Source of the DNA: JBAZFF01 sp043815465
GTDB taxonomy: Bacteria; Patescibacteriota; Minisyncoccia; Minisyncoccales; RBG-13-42-11
Assembly: GCA_043815465.1 (NCBI GenBank)
Contig: JBDRIW010000005.1
Coordinates: 1 to 9,754 of the forward strand
Direction of reading: 5' to 3'
DNA length: 9,754 bases
In this document: positions 1 to 6,014 of the stretch, piece by piece
How positions within the stretch are numbered: the first letter of the stretch is position 1
Layout of the letters: every line of letters begins with the position of its first letter
Notes under the pieces: generated by a model
The model's database searches: none
What the model was told of the DNA's origin: nothing
Seen by the model: the letters and a program-made list of their open reading frames with translations, nothing else
Translations under genes and position numbers: made by a program

Positions 1-32
1 TTGATGAGGCGAAAGTTTTATTGAGTAATTAA
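1..32 (+). CDS. 3' end of an upstream gene (partial, unidentified)
   Basis: Read from base 3, an open frame encodes DEAKVLLSN and stops at TAA 30-32, directly before the ATG at 33. Of the three forward frames, this is the only one that stays open up to a stop abutting the next start, which fits the tight packing seen elsewhere in the window. Ten codons are too few to identify the product, and a chance frame cannot be excluded. Confidence 0.4.
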   Translation, partial: DEAKVLLSN

Positions 33-329
33 ATGAAAATAACTAACTTATTAAAAATGATAGCTAAAAATATTTTCTTCTTTTTAATAGGAGCTATTAT
101 TGGGGTGTTAATAGTTATTAAGTTTGTTCTTCCTAAAGTTTTTGAAACTTCTATAGTGGATGCAACTCCGGGAGAAGTAATCGTTGGAGCAATTGCTTTA
201 GTTCCTATATTTTTTATAATCTATGGAGCACTTGGAGTTATCGTTGGAGGGTTTGGTTTAATTATTATATATAATATATTAAGAGTTATATTAAAGAAAA
301 GAAGAAAAAAGCGTAATATTGTAGGTTGA
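33..329 (+). CDS. small two-helix membrane protein of unknown function
   Basis: A 98-residue protein that I do not recognise. It has a hydrophobic helix at about residues 9-33, a short polar linker containing VDATPGEV at about 42-49, and a second long hydrophobic stretch at about 49-85 rich in Gly and Ile. It ends in a strongly basic tail (KKRRKKR) that should stay in the cytoplasm. Both ends are therefore predicted inside, with the linker outside. The ATG immediately follows the stop of the preceding frame, so the gene is probably co-transcribed with the upstream gene. There is no Shine-Dalgarno motif near the start. The stop is TGA, which supports the standard bacterial code. A structural or small integral membrane role is possible, but nothing in the sequence shows a function. 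Confidence 0.75.
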   Translation: MKITNLLKMIAKNIFFFLIGAIIGVLIVIKFVLPKVFETSIVDATPGEVIVGAIALVPIFFIIYGALGVIVGGFGLIIIYNILRVILKKRRKKRNIVG

Positions 330-337
330 TTTTTTTA

Positions 338-368
338 TTGTGGATTTTTATAAAACGTATGGTAAAAT
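338..368 (+). promoter_or_regulatory. putative promoter of the DUF5671 gene, possibly giving a leaderless mRNA
   Basis: An extended -10 element TGGTAAAAT lies at 360-368 (TGn followed by TAAAAT, 5 of 6 to consensus). A weak -35 TTGTGG is at 338-343, but the spacer is 19 bp, longer than ideal. A start site about 7 nt after the -10 would fall on or next to the ATG at 376, so the transcript would have little or no leader. This also argues against the in-frame GTG at 340 as the start codon. Confidence 0.4.
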
Positions 369-375
369 AAAATAC

Positions 376-1350
376 ATGGAAAACACTACCAATACTAATT
401 CAAAAAGTACGCCAAAAGATTTCTTTTTACATCTTCTTAATATAACAACGTTTTATATAGCCGTTATTAATTTTATAACGTTATTTATACAATATATAAA
501 TGTTCTTTTTCCTGATCTCTTGAATTTTTATTATACTGGGATAACAAATTCTGTCCGTTTATCTATGTCTATTCTATTAATATCTGTTCCAGTTTATATT
601 TTAACTTCATGGATGCTTGGAAAAGATTTGAAAGAAGATCCAAATAGGCGAGATTTGGGACTAAGAAAGTGGTTAATCTATTTAACCCTTTTTATAGCTG
701 CAATTACTATTATAGTTGATCTTATTACTCTTACTAATAATTTCTTGAGTGGCGAACTAACTGTTCAGTTCTTCTTAAAAATATTTATTGTCTTAATTGT
801 GGCTGTATCTGTCTTTGGATATTATATTTGGGATTTAAAAAGGAAAGATAGAGAAATGTCTAAGCTTCCAAAGAAATTTGCTTGGGTTCTTTCCTTTATC
901 GTTCTAGCGAGTATTATTCTAGGATTTTTTATTATTGGAAGCCCTGCAGACCAAAGAGATAGAAGGTTTGATGAACAAAGAGTATCAGATCTTCAGCTAT
1001 TACAAGGTCAGATCGTAAATTATTGGGATCAAAAAGATGCACTTCCTCAAAAGTTAGAGGAATTGGAAGATAGTATCTCAGGATATTCAATCCCTAAAGA
1101 TCCAGAGGCAAAAGAATCTTATGAATATAGGATTGTTAATTCTTTGGTCTTTGAATTATGTGCTACTTTTAAAACATCTAATGATGATTTTGGTTCTGTT
1201 TCCGGGGCTATTGATCCTTATTACTATCGTGGTATTTCTTCAAAGCAAAATTGGGAGCATGAGGAGGGTAGAACATGTTTTGAAAGAACTATTGATCCTG
1301 ATTTATATGATTCAGAATTAAAGAATAATCAGATTAAGTTTATAGATTAA
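376..1350 (+). CDS. DUF5671-domain membrane protein with large C-terminal extracytoplasmic region
   Basis: The open frame reaches back to a GTG at 340, but I choose the ATG at 376 (324 residues). The 12 extra codons overlap a probable -10 element, and the DUF5671-like region begins soon after this Met. Residues 15-155 match my recollection of DUF5671, a domain common in Patescibacteria, with the characteristic FFLHLLNI start and a FIQYINVLFPD motif. Five hydrophobic helices lie at about 16-41, 60-82, 98-121, 130-152 and 168-188. The basic loops at 83-97 and 154-167 place the N-terminus inside and residues 189-324 outside. That tail begins with a charged helix (DQRDRRFDEQR) followed by a pattern of spaced hydrophobics and an IPKDP turn, reminiscent of pseudopilin globular domains. 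It has two cysteines (C262, C301) that could form a disulfide. Function is unknown. The DUF5671 call is from memory of the family; the pseudopilin likeness is inference. Confidence 0.8.
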   Translation: MENTTNTNSKSTPKDFFLHLLNITTFYIAVINFITLFIQYINVLFPDLLNFYYTGITNSVRLSMSILLISVPVYILTSWMLGKDLKEDPNRRDLGLRKWLIYLTLFIAAITIIVDLITLTNNFLSGELTVQFFLKIFIVLIVAVSVFGYYIWDLKRKDREMSKLPKKFAWVLSFIVLASIILGFFIIGSPADQRDRRFDEQRVSDLQLLQGQIVNYWDQKDALPQKLEELEDSISGYSIPKDPEAKESYEYRIVNSLVFELCATFKTSNDDFGSVSGAIDPYYYRGISSKQNWEHEEGRTCFERTIDPDLYDSELKNNQIKFID

Positions 1351-1353
1351 AAT

Positions 1354-1395
1354 ATGAAGATATTTACTAAAAAAGAATTATTTTCAAAAAAATAA
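1354..1395 (+). other. 13-codon mini-ORF in the intergenic gap (doubtful)
   Basis: ATG 1354 opens MKIFTKKELFSKK and stops at TAA 1395, starting 3 nt after the DUF5671 gene stop. The lysine-rich, helix-like start resembles the first residues of a real protein, so it could be a leader peptide or the remnant of a decayed gene. It also overlaps the putative -35 element of the next gene. A short A-rich stretch gives such frames easily by chance. Confidence 0.15.
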
Positions 1396-1409
1396 TAATT
1401 TAATACAAT
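1381..1409 (+). promoter_or_regulatory. putative promoter of the SIMPL/Clp-like operon
   Basis: TTTTCA at 1381-1386 (4 of 6 to the -35 consensus), a 17-bp spacer, and TACAAT at 1404-1409 (5 of 6 to the -10). The ATG at 1413 lies only 3 nt after the -10, which is very close. Transcription would have to start at or just inside the codon, or a different -10 (for example TTTAAT at 1399-1404) is used. The region is very A/T-rich, so chance matches are likely. Confidence 0.35.
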
Positions 1410-1412
1410 AAT

Positions 1413-2174
1413 ATGGAAGAATTTAAAAATTGTTGTAAGGGAGGATATTTTAATAGTTTGGTTGGCGTGGCAACTTTATTATTATTAACTTTGGTTGTTT
1501 CTACGGTAATAGGTATAGGAGATAAGTTAGCTAAAACAGAAAATATGATTACTGTTTCAGGAGTAGGTGAAATATATGCTAAACCAGATTTGGCCATAAC
1601 ATATTTCTCTGTGACCAAAGAAGCTAAGACAGTAGCTGAAGCATTATCCTCTAATACTAAAAGTATGAATGCTGTAATCCAGGCGATAAAAGATCAAGGG
1701 GTAGAAGATAAAGATTTAAAGACCACTAATTTTAATATATATCCTAGGTATGAATGGACAGATAAAACATCTTCAATCTATCCAAATGGTCAGAGAGAGT
1801 TGGTCGGATATGAAGTTTCACAAACCTTAGAGGTAAAGATAAGAAATTTAGAAAAGACAGCAGATATATTGCAGGCTGGAGTGGATTCAGGCTCTAATCA
1901 AGTAGGGAACTTACAATTTACTATTGAAAACTCAGATGATTTAAAAGCAGAAGCTAGAGAAATAGCTATAGACGAAGCAAAATCAAAAGCAAAAGTTTTA
2001 GCTAAACAGTTGGGTGTTAGATTGGCTGGGGTAGCTAGTTTCTCTGAATCTGGAGACGGTATTATTTATTTTGATACTAGGATGGAAGCAACGAGCGGAG
2101 GAAGTACGCCTCAGATAGAAACAGGAGAGAATAAAATAGAATCTAGAGTTTCTATTACTTATAAGATAAAATAA
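1413..2174 (+). CDS. SIMPL-domain (DUF541) membrane-anchored protein
   Basis: A 253-residue protein with an N-terminal hydrophobic segment at about 13-36 (uncleaved anchor or signal peptide), then a SIMPL/DUF541 domain at about 45-252. Family signatures visible are ITVSGVGEIYAKPDLA near 46-61, the YPRYEW stretch near 110, YEVSQTLEVKIRNLEK near 133-148, and the region around FTIENSDDLKAEARE with its Ala/Lys-rich helix. SIMPL proteins sit in the periplasm or outside the membrane. Family members include BP26/OMP28 of Brucella, which forms ring-shaped oligomers, and E. coli YggE. Their biochemical role is poorly defined. The start is the first ATG and leaves room for the anchor helix. Residues 7-8 are a Cys pair, but they precede the hydrophobic segment, so this is not a lipobox. 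The gene overlaps the next by one base (TAATG), indicating translational coupling, and is the first gene of the operon reaching to 5799. Confidence 0.9.
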   Translation: MEEFKNCCKGGYFNSLVGVATLLLLTLVVSTVIGIGDKLAKTENMITVSGVGEIYAKPDLAITYFSVTKEAKTVAEALSSNTKSMNAVIQAIKDQGVEDKDLKTTNFNIYPRYEWTDKTSSIYPNGQRELVGYEVSQTLEVKIRNLEKTADILQAGVDSGSNQVGNLQFTIENSDDLKAEAREIAIDEAKSKAKVLAKQLGVRLAGVASFSESGDGIIYFDTRMEATSGGSTPQIETGENKIESRVSITYKIK

Positions 2175-2512
2175 TGCTATTGAAGACTAATTCTGAGATT
2201 AAGTTTTTGTGGACTACTCATTCTAAGCAAAAACTTAGACAGTATAGATTCTCTGAAAGAAGAGTATTAAGCATTATCAAGAGACCGGATAGGAAGGAAG
2301 AAGGAATTGCTCAGGGGACAATAGCTACTATGCAAATTACTGGAACAAAGAAAAATCCTACAGAAGCTTGGGCTATGTATGTTACCTTAAAGGCACCTAA
2401 GGGAATAAAAATAATATCTACTTGGAGATATCCAGGAAGAACTCCTGAAGGATCTTGTCCTAATATTCCTGAAGATGTAATGGAAGAATTATATAAAGAA
2501 ATTAATAATTAA
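2174..2512 (+). CDS. small conserved hypothetical protein, DUF4258-like
   Basis: A soluble 112-residue protein without membrane helices. It opens with WTTHSKQKLRQYRFSERRV (residues 13-31), which has the layout of DUF4258/BrnT-type small proteins: an early His, an Arg/Lys-rich helix, a second helix preceding an IIKRPD turn, and then beta strands. Later strands contain the AWAMYVTLKAPKGIKIIS stretch and a STWRYPGRTPEG motif near 82-93, which I remember as conserved in Parcubacteria homologues. The ATG shares its A with the last base of the preceding TAA, so its expression is probably coupled to the SIMPL gene. DUF4258 and BrnT are related to RelE-like folds, but there is no antitoxin gene beside it, so a toxin role is not supported. 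Function is unknown. Confidence 0.75.
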   Translation: MLLKTNSEIKFLWTTHSKQKLRQYRFSERRVLSIIKRPDRKEEGIAQGTIATMQITGTKKNPTEAWAMYVTLKAPKGIKIISTWRYPGRTPEGSCPNIPEDVMEELYKEINN

Positions 2513-2522
2513 TTGAAAATAT

Positions 2523-2864
2523 ATGGATTATTCTAAAATAGTAGGTTGGTTAGTATTTACAGTAGGTTTTTTGATAATCGCTTGGACACTTTTAAATTCA
2601 TATAGCATATTTACTCTTCAAGCAGATGTTCCTGAATTCTTTTCAGTGAAAGAACAAACATCGCAACAGTCTTCTGGAGGAGGAATAGAAGAGCAATTAC
2701 AAAATATAATAGGAGATCAATTAAAAGGGATGATTCCTATGGATACCTTTCCTATTGTTTTAAATTTAGCAATTTGGTCTATTCTAGCCTTTATTCTTAT
2801 TTTTGGTGGGTCTCAGATAGCTAGCTTAGGAATAAAGCTGATTAAAAATGCAAAAACTAGTTAA
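2523..2864 (+). CDS. small bitopic or two-helix membrane protein upstream of the Clp-like ATPase
   Basis: A 113-residue protein with a hydrophobic helix at about 7-26, a polar loop at about 34-72 that is Gln/Ser/Gly-rich (SQQSSGGG near 48-55) and includes an amphipathic stretch EEQLQNIIGDQL, and a second hydrophobic helix at about 76-103 followed by a short Lys-containing tail. The positive-inside rule is only weakly informative, but an inside-out-inside arrangement with an extracytoplasmic loop fits best. It begins 10 nt after the preceding stop and its last 17 bases overlap the next gene, so it belongs to the operon. No family with known function is recognised. Its position next to a membrane-anchored AAA+ ATPase suggests, as inference only, that it may be a membrane partner or adaptor. 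Confidence 0.75.
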   Translation: MDYSKIVGWLVFTVGFLIIAWTLLNSYSIFTLQADVPEFFSVKEQTSQQSSGGGIEEQLQNIIGDQLKGMIPMDTFPIVLNLAIWSILAFILIFGGSQIASLGIKLIKNAKTS

Positions 2865-3246
2865 TAAACAAAATATTTTATCTCAGGTGTTGGTTTGGTG
2901 GTTAAAAGAAACTCCAAGTAAACTTATTTTAGCTTGGAAGAATTTTCTTTTATTTAGCTTTAACTATTTTTCTGTTGTTTTATTATTTAAGACTCTTTTT
3001 TCTCCATGGAGAAGGTATAAAAGTTCTTATAGTGGGGGATTTGATATAAATAAATATCTAGAATCTTTTATTTCTAATCTTATCTTCCGTATTTTAGGAG
3101 CTATTTTTAGATCTATTTTAATAATATTAGGATTAATTGTTGAGGCATTTATATTGGTTATTGGATTTTTTATTTTAGTTTTATGGATACTCTCTCCATT
3201 TATTATTGTAGGATTATTTTTATTTGGTATTAAATTGATATTCTAG
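2848..3246 (+). CDS. polytopic membrane protein upstream of the Clp-like ATPase
   Basis: A 132-residue, very hydrophobic protein. Residues 10-30 form a Trp-containing amphipathic helix (VLVWWLKETPSK). A first membrane segment is at about 31-53, followed by the polar, probably cytoplasmic motif FSPWRRY and a GGFD turn near 55-72. A long run of hydrophobic residues then extends from about 78 to the C-terminus and could cross the membrane two times or more. The ATG at 2848 overlaps the end of the previous gene by 17 bases in another frame. The stop is 3 nt before the ATPase start. The overlap and spacing point to coordinated production with both neighbours. I recognise the general type from CPR genomes but know no function for it. 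A role as membrane partner of the ATPase is inferred only from position. Confidence 0.75.
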   Translation: MQKLVNKQNILSQVLVWWLKETPSKLILAWKNFLLFSFNYFSVVLLFKTLFSPWRRYKSSYSGGFDINKYLESFISNLIFRILGAIFRSILIILGLIVEAFILVIGFFILVLWILSPFIIVGLFLFGIKLIF

Positions 3247-3249
3247 CAT

Positions 3250-5799
3250 ATGGATAATTTTAATTTTAAAACATCTACTATATATAATTCTTTAAAATTG
3301 GGAAACTTTTTTGTTTTTAAATGGATTAAAGCATTAAAGATAATACTCTTTGTTCCTTTTGCGACAATATTCTTTATTTTTCTTTTTGGTTTTTTTAGTG
3401 ACACAGTAAGTATTAATAGTTTATCTTTTTTTCTTGGGTTATCTTTAATATTTTTTAGTCTTTACTTGGGTCTTTTAACAAAAGAGTGGTTTTTAAATAT
3501 TAAACTTAAGAATCCAAGATTAGTAGCTCCCCTAAAAGAGGTAGCAGAAAATCCAAACAATTTTAATTTGGCAGAATTTTTAAGTTATAGTTCTGCAGAG
3601 GCTATAGATAAATCAATAAAGTTTTCAAATAGAAAAAAACTTCCTTTTATAAATTCTTCTATACTTTTTTATCAAATTTTAGATAATAAAGATTTTAATT
3701 TTGTTTTTTTAAGAATTCTTATTAATTTAAAAGATTTAAAGAAAACATTAAAGATTAATACTTTGAAAGATTCTAGTAGAGATAAGTTAAAGGCAGAATA
3801 TTCTGTAGATTTTGAAGAAACTATCTTAGAAGCTTTGCAATCCGCTAAGAGAAAAGATCATTCAAGAATTGAAATAGGAGATTTATTAGTTGGTTTAGCC
3901 AAATCAGATCCTATATTTAAAAATATTTTATTAGAGAGAAACTTAAAAGTTTTAGATATAGAAAATCTTACATGGTGGCTTTGGTCTTTAAGGGAAAGAA
4001 TAGCTGAAAGAAAGAAATTTTGGAAATGGAAGAATTTAATTAAAAAGGGAAGTTTAGCTAAAGCTTGGTCTTCTGGATATACTATTACTTTAGATAGATT
4101 TGGAATAGATCTATCAGAAGTAATTGCAAAAACAGGATTTACAGAGACAATAGGACATCAAAAAGCAATAGAATCTACAGAAAGAATTCTAGCTAGGAGA
4201 GAAATGAATAATTGTCTTATAATAGGAGAACCAGGAGTTGGTAAAAAGAGTATGCTTTTAGAATTAGCTAGAAGAAGTGTTTTAGGAGAAAGTCTAGTAG
4301 GCGTTAATTATAAGAGAATAATTCAACTAGATCTTCCTTCTATAGCTGCTCAAACAGCTACAACCGCTGAGGTAGAAGAGATTTTAGATGTCATATTTCA
4401 AGAAACTGCTGCTGCAGGCAATATTATACTAATTATAGAGGGATTTCATAATTTTGTAGGGGGAGAAGATAGGCCAGGAGTTATGGATATATCAGGTGTT
4501 TTAGCCCCCTATTTGAAGTTTCCTCAATTTCAAATAATAGCTGTTACTACGTTTTCTGGTTTACATAGACAGATAGAACAAAAACCAGGCATTCTTTCAG
4601 AGTTTGAAAAAGTAGAATTGAGTGAACTTTCTAATAAAGAAACATTAATGATATTAGAAAAGATGACTTTGTCTTTAGAACATAGATACAAAGTATTTAT
4701 TACTTTCCCAGCCCTTAAACAGATCATATCTTTAGCAGATAAATATTTTTCAATACCATTTCCTAAATCTGCAATGGATCTATTGGATGAAGTGTTAGTC
4801 TATGCAATCTCTTTGAAAGAGAAAATTGTTTTAGTAAAACATGTTAATGCAGTTGTATCAGGAAAAACTAAAGTGCCTGTTGGAGATGTAGAAGAAAAAG
4901 AAAGAGGTACTTTATTAAATTTAGAAGATTTATTACATCAAAGAATCATAAACCAAGTAGAGGGAGTAAGAGAAATAGCAACTGCCTTAAGAAGAGCTAG
5001 ATCTCAAATAACAGTAAGGAAGGGACCAATGGGAACATTTCTTTTTTTAGGACCTACTGGTGTTGGTAAAACAGAAACTTCCAAAGCCTTAGCTGAAATA
5101 TATTTTGGCTCAGAGGATAGAATGATTCGTTTAGATATGTCAGAGTATCAAAACGTAAATGATATACCAAGATTACTTGGTTCCCCTGGAGAAGAGGGAA
5201 TGCTTACTACAAAAATAAGAGAAAATCCTTTTTCATTATTGTTGTTAGATGAAATAGAAAAAGCTCATCCTAATATTTTAAACCTTTTCTTGCAGGTGCT
5301 AGATGAAGGATTTTTAACTGATGGTCTCGGAAGAAAGGTAGATTTTAAAAATTGTATTATTATTGCTACTTCCAATGCTGGCTATCGAATAATACTCAAG
5401 GCTTTAAAAGAAAAGACAGAATGGGTAAAGGTTAAAAGAGAGATATTGGACTACCTATTTGAGGAAGGATTATTCCGCCCAGAGTTTATAAATCGTTTTG
5501 ATTCAATGGTGTTATTTCAACCATTAAGTCAGAATAATCTTTTAGGGATAGCTGAGTTAATGCTTGGTAAATTAAAGAATAATTTAAAAGAACAAGGTAT
5601 AGAATTAATAATTACAGAATCTTTAAAAGAAAAGATCGCAGAGTTAGGATATAATCCTACTTTTGGTGCTAGGCAGATGAGAAGAGTTATTCAAGACAAA
5701 GTAGAAAATGTTTTGGCTTTTGCTTTACTATCAAAAGAAATTAAAAGAGGAGATAAGGTAGAGATAAATTCAAACGATTTTAGTCTAAAAATACATTAA
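3250..5799 (+). CDS. membrane-anchored Clp-like double AAA+ ATPase with degenerate first module and altered pore loops
   Basis: An 849-residue ClpA/ClpC-type protein. Two hydrophobic helices (about 28-50 and 56-77) tether it to the membrane, which is not seen in classical ClpA/B/C. Residues about 103-240 resemble a two-repeat Clp N domain. AAA+ module 1 (about 300-525) is degenerate: Walker A GEPGVGKKS (326-334) has Lys for Thr/Ser, Walker B ends in Glu397-Gly398 rather than Asp-Glu, the pore loop reads ATTA (370-373) where KYRG is usual, and the Arg fingers are replaced by Ser450-Glu451. Module 2 (about 555-845) keeps Walker A GPTGVGKT (601-608), Walker B LLLLDE (663-668), sensor 1 Asn709, Arg finger R749 and sensor 2 GAR (806-808). 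Its pore loop, normally GYVGY, is missing (GSPGEEG, 644-650). There is no middle (M) domain, and I see no ClpP-binding IGF-type loop. ATP hydrolysis by module 2 is likely; classical threading is not. It is the last gene of the operon. Confidence 0.9.
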   Translation: MDNFNFKTSTIYNSLKLGNFFVFKWIKALKIILFVPFATIFFIFLFGFFSDTVSINSLSFFLGLSLIFFSLYLGLLTKEWFLNIKLKNPRLVAPLKEVAENPNNFNLAEFLSYSSAEAIDKSIKFSNRKKLPFINSSILFYQILDNKDFNFVFLRILINLKDLKKTLKINTLKDSSRDKLKAEYSVDFEETILEALQSAKRKDHSRIEIGDLLVGLAKSDPIFKNILLERNLKVLDIENLTWWLWSLRERIAERKKFWKWKNLIKKGSLAKAWSSGYTITLDRFGIDLSEVIAKTGFTETIGHQKAIESTERILARREMNNCLIIGEPGVGKKSMLLELARRSVLGESLVGVNYKRIIQLDLPSIAAQTATTAEVEEILDVIFQETAAAGNIILIIEGFHNFVGGEDRPGVMDISGVLAPYLKFPQFQIIAVTTFSGLHRQIEQKPGILSEFEKVELSELSNKETLMILEKMTLSLEHRYKVFITFPALKQIISLADKYFSIPFPKSAMDLLDEVLVYAISLKEKIVLVKHVNAVVSGKTKVPVGDVEEKERGTLLNLEDLLHQRIINQVEGVREIATALRRARSQITVRKGPMGTFLFLGPTGVGKTETSKALAEIYFGSEDRMIRLDMSEYQNVNDIPRLLGSPGEEGMLTTKIRENPFSLLLLDEIEKAHPNILNLFLQVLDEGFLTDGLGRKVDFKNCIIIATSNAGYRIILKALKEKTEWVKVKREILDYLFEEGLFRPEFINRFDSMVLFQPLSQNNLLGIAELMLGKLKNNLKEQGIELIITESLKEKIAELGYNPTFGARQMRRVIQDKVENVLAFALLSKEIKRGDKVEINSNDFSLKIH

Positions 5800-5827
5800 G
5801 CAAATAAGTTAGATTTTTAGTCAAAAT

Positions 5828-5857
5828 GCAGCTTTTTCAACAAGCTGTTTTTCTTTT
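5828..5857 (+). terminator. intrinsic (Rho-independent) terminator after the Clp-like ATPase gene
   Basis: CAGCTT (5829-5834) pairs perfectly with AAGCTG (5842-5847) across a 7-nt loop, with a possible G-T pair extending the base. The stem is followed at once by TTTTTCTTTT (5848-5857). The hairpin lies about 30 nt after the TAA at 5797-5799. This separates the Clp-like operon from the mraZ transcript. Confidence 0.7.
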
Positions 5858-5863
5858 GGGGAC

Positions 5864-5881
5864 AACTGTGTATTAACTGTG
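5864..5881 (+). repeat. direct repeat AACTGTG x2, 11 bp apart
   Basis: AACTGTG occurs at 5864-5870 and again at 5875-5881, about one helical turn apart, between the terminator and the mraZ promoter. The spacing would put two protein-binding half-sites on the same face of DNA. The stretch TGTGTATTA (5867-5875) differs at one defined position from the DnaA-box consensus TGTGnATAA. No function is established. Confidence 0.4.
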
Positions 5882-5907
5882 CAAAAACTAGTGACTTTAA
5901 GCTAAAT

Positions 5908-5980
5908 TAAGTGTGGTAGAGTGTGTTGACCAAGGGATTAAAGTGGGATATAAAGTATATGAAGTGGGGATAAGTGGAAA
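5908..5980 (+). promoter_or_regulatory. probable MraZ operator: GTG-box array around the mraZ promoter
   Basis: AGTG cores start at 5910, 5920, 5942, 5963 and 5973. The best boxes read AAAGTGGGAT (5940-5949), GAAGTGGGGAT (5961-5971) and TAAGTGGAAA (5971-5980). Intervals are 10, 22, 21 and 10 bp, close to whole helical turns. MraZ is known to bind direct repeats at about 10-bp period upstream of its own gene (TGGG boxes in E. coli, AAAGTG-type boxes in Mycoplasma). The array brackets the promoter, so bound MraZ would block it, which fits autorepression of the dcw cluster. Confidence 0.6.
5926..5954 (+). promoter_or_regulatory. sigma70-type promoter of the mraZ-rsmH-ftsL-ftsI cluster
   Basis: TTGACC at 5926-5931 (5 of 6 to the -35 consensus), exactly 17 bp of spacer, then TATAAA at 5949-5954 (5 of 6 to the -10). 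A start near 5961 would give a leader of about 55 nt before the mraZ ATG at 6016. One GTG box lies in the spacer, two upstream and two just downstream, as expected for MraZ-controlled transcription. This is the best promoter match in the window. Confidence 0.65.
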
Positions 5981-5983
5981 AGT

Positions 5984-6014
5984 ATGTTAATAACTCTCAA
6001 CTTCTGTTAACAAC
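5984..6014 (+). repeat. direct repeat TGTTAAyAAC x2 in the mraZ leader, 21 bp apart
   Basis: TGTTAATAAC (5984-5993) and TGTTAACAAC (6005-6014) match at 9 of 10 positions and are two helical turns apart, just upstream of the mraZ ATG. The second copy contains the palindrome GTTAAC. They lie in the predicted untranslated leader, so they could be operator sites or chance A/T-rich repeats. Confidence 0.4.

Noticed and set aside
1121..1321. 66-codon + strand frame inside the DUF5671 gene
   Set aside because: It is a shifted frame inside a well-supported coding region, with no recognisable domain or start signal.
1400..1618. - strand frame of 72 codons opposite the SIMPL gene start
   Set aside because: It is the antisense shadow of a real gene. 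All supported genes are on the + strand, and there is no promoter or domain.
2174..2512. A toxin-antitoxin pair with the DUF4258-like protein as toxin
   Set aside because: The neighbours are a SIMPL membrane protein and a two-helix membrane protein, neither of which resembles an antitoxin, and the catalytic residues are not evident.
4530..4727. - strand frame of 65 codons within the Clp-like ATPase gene
   Set aside because: It is antisense to a conserved AAA+ region and its protein has no family features.
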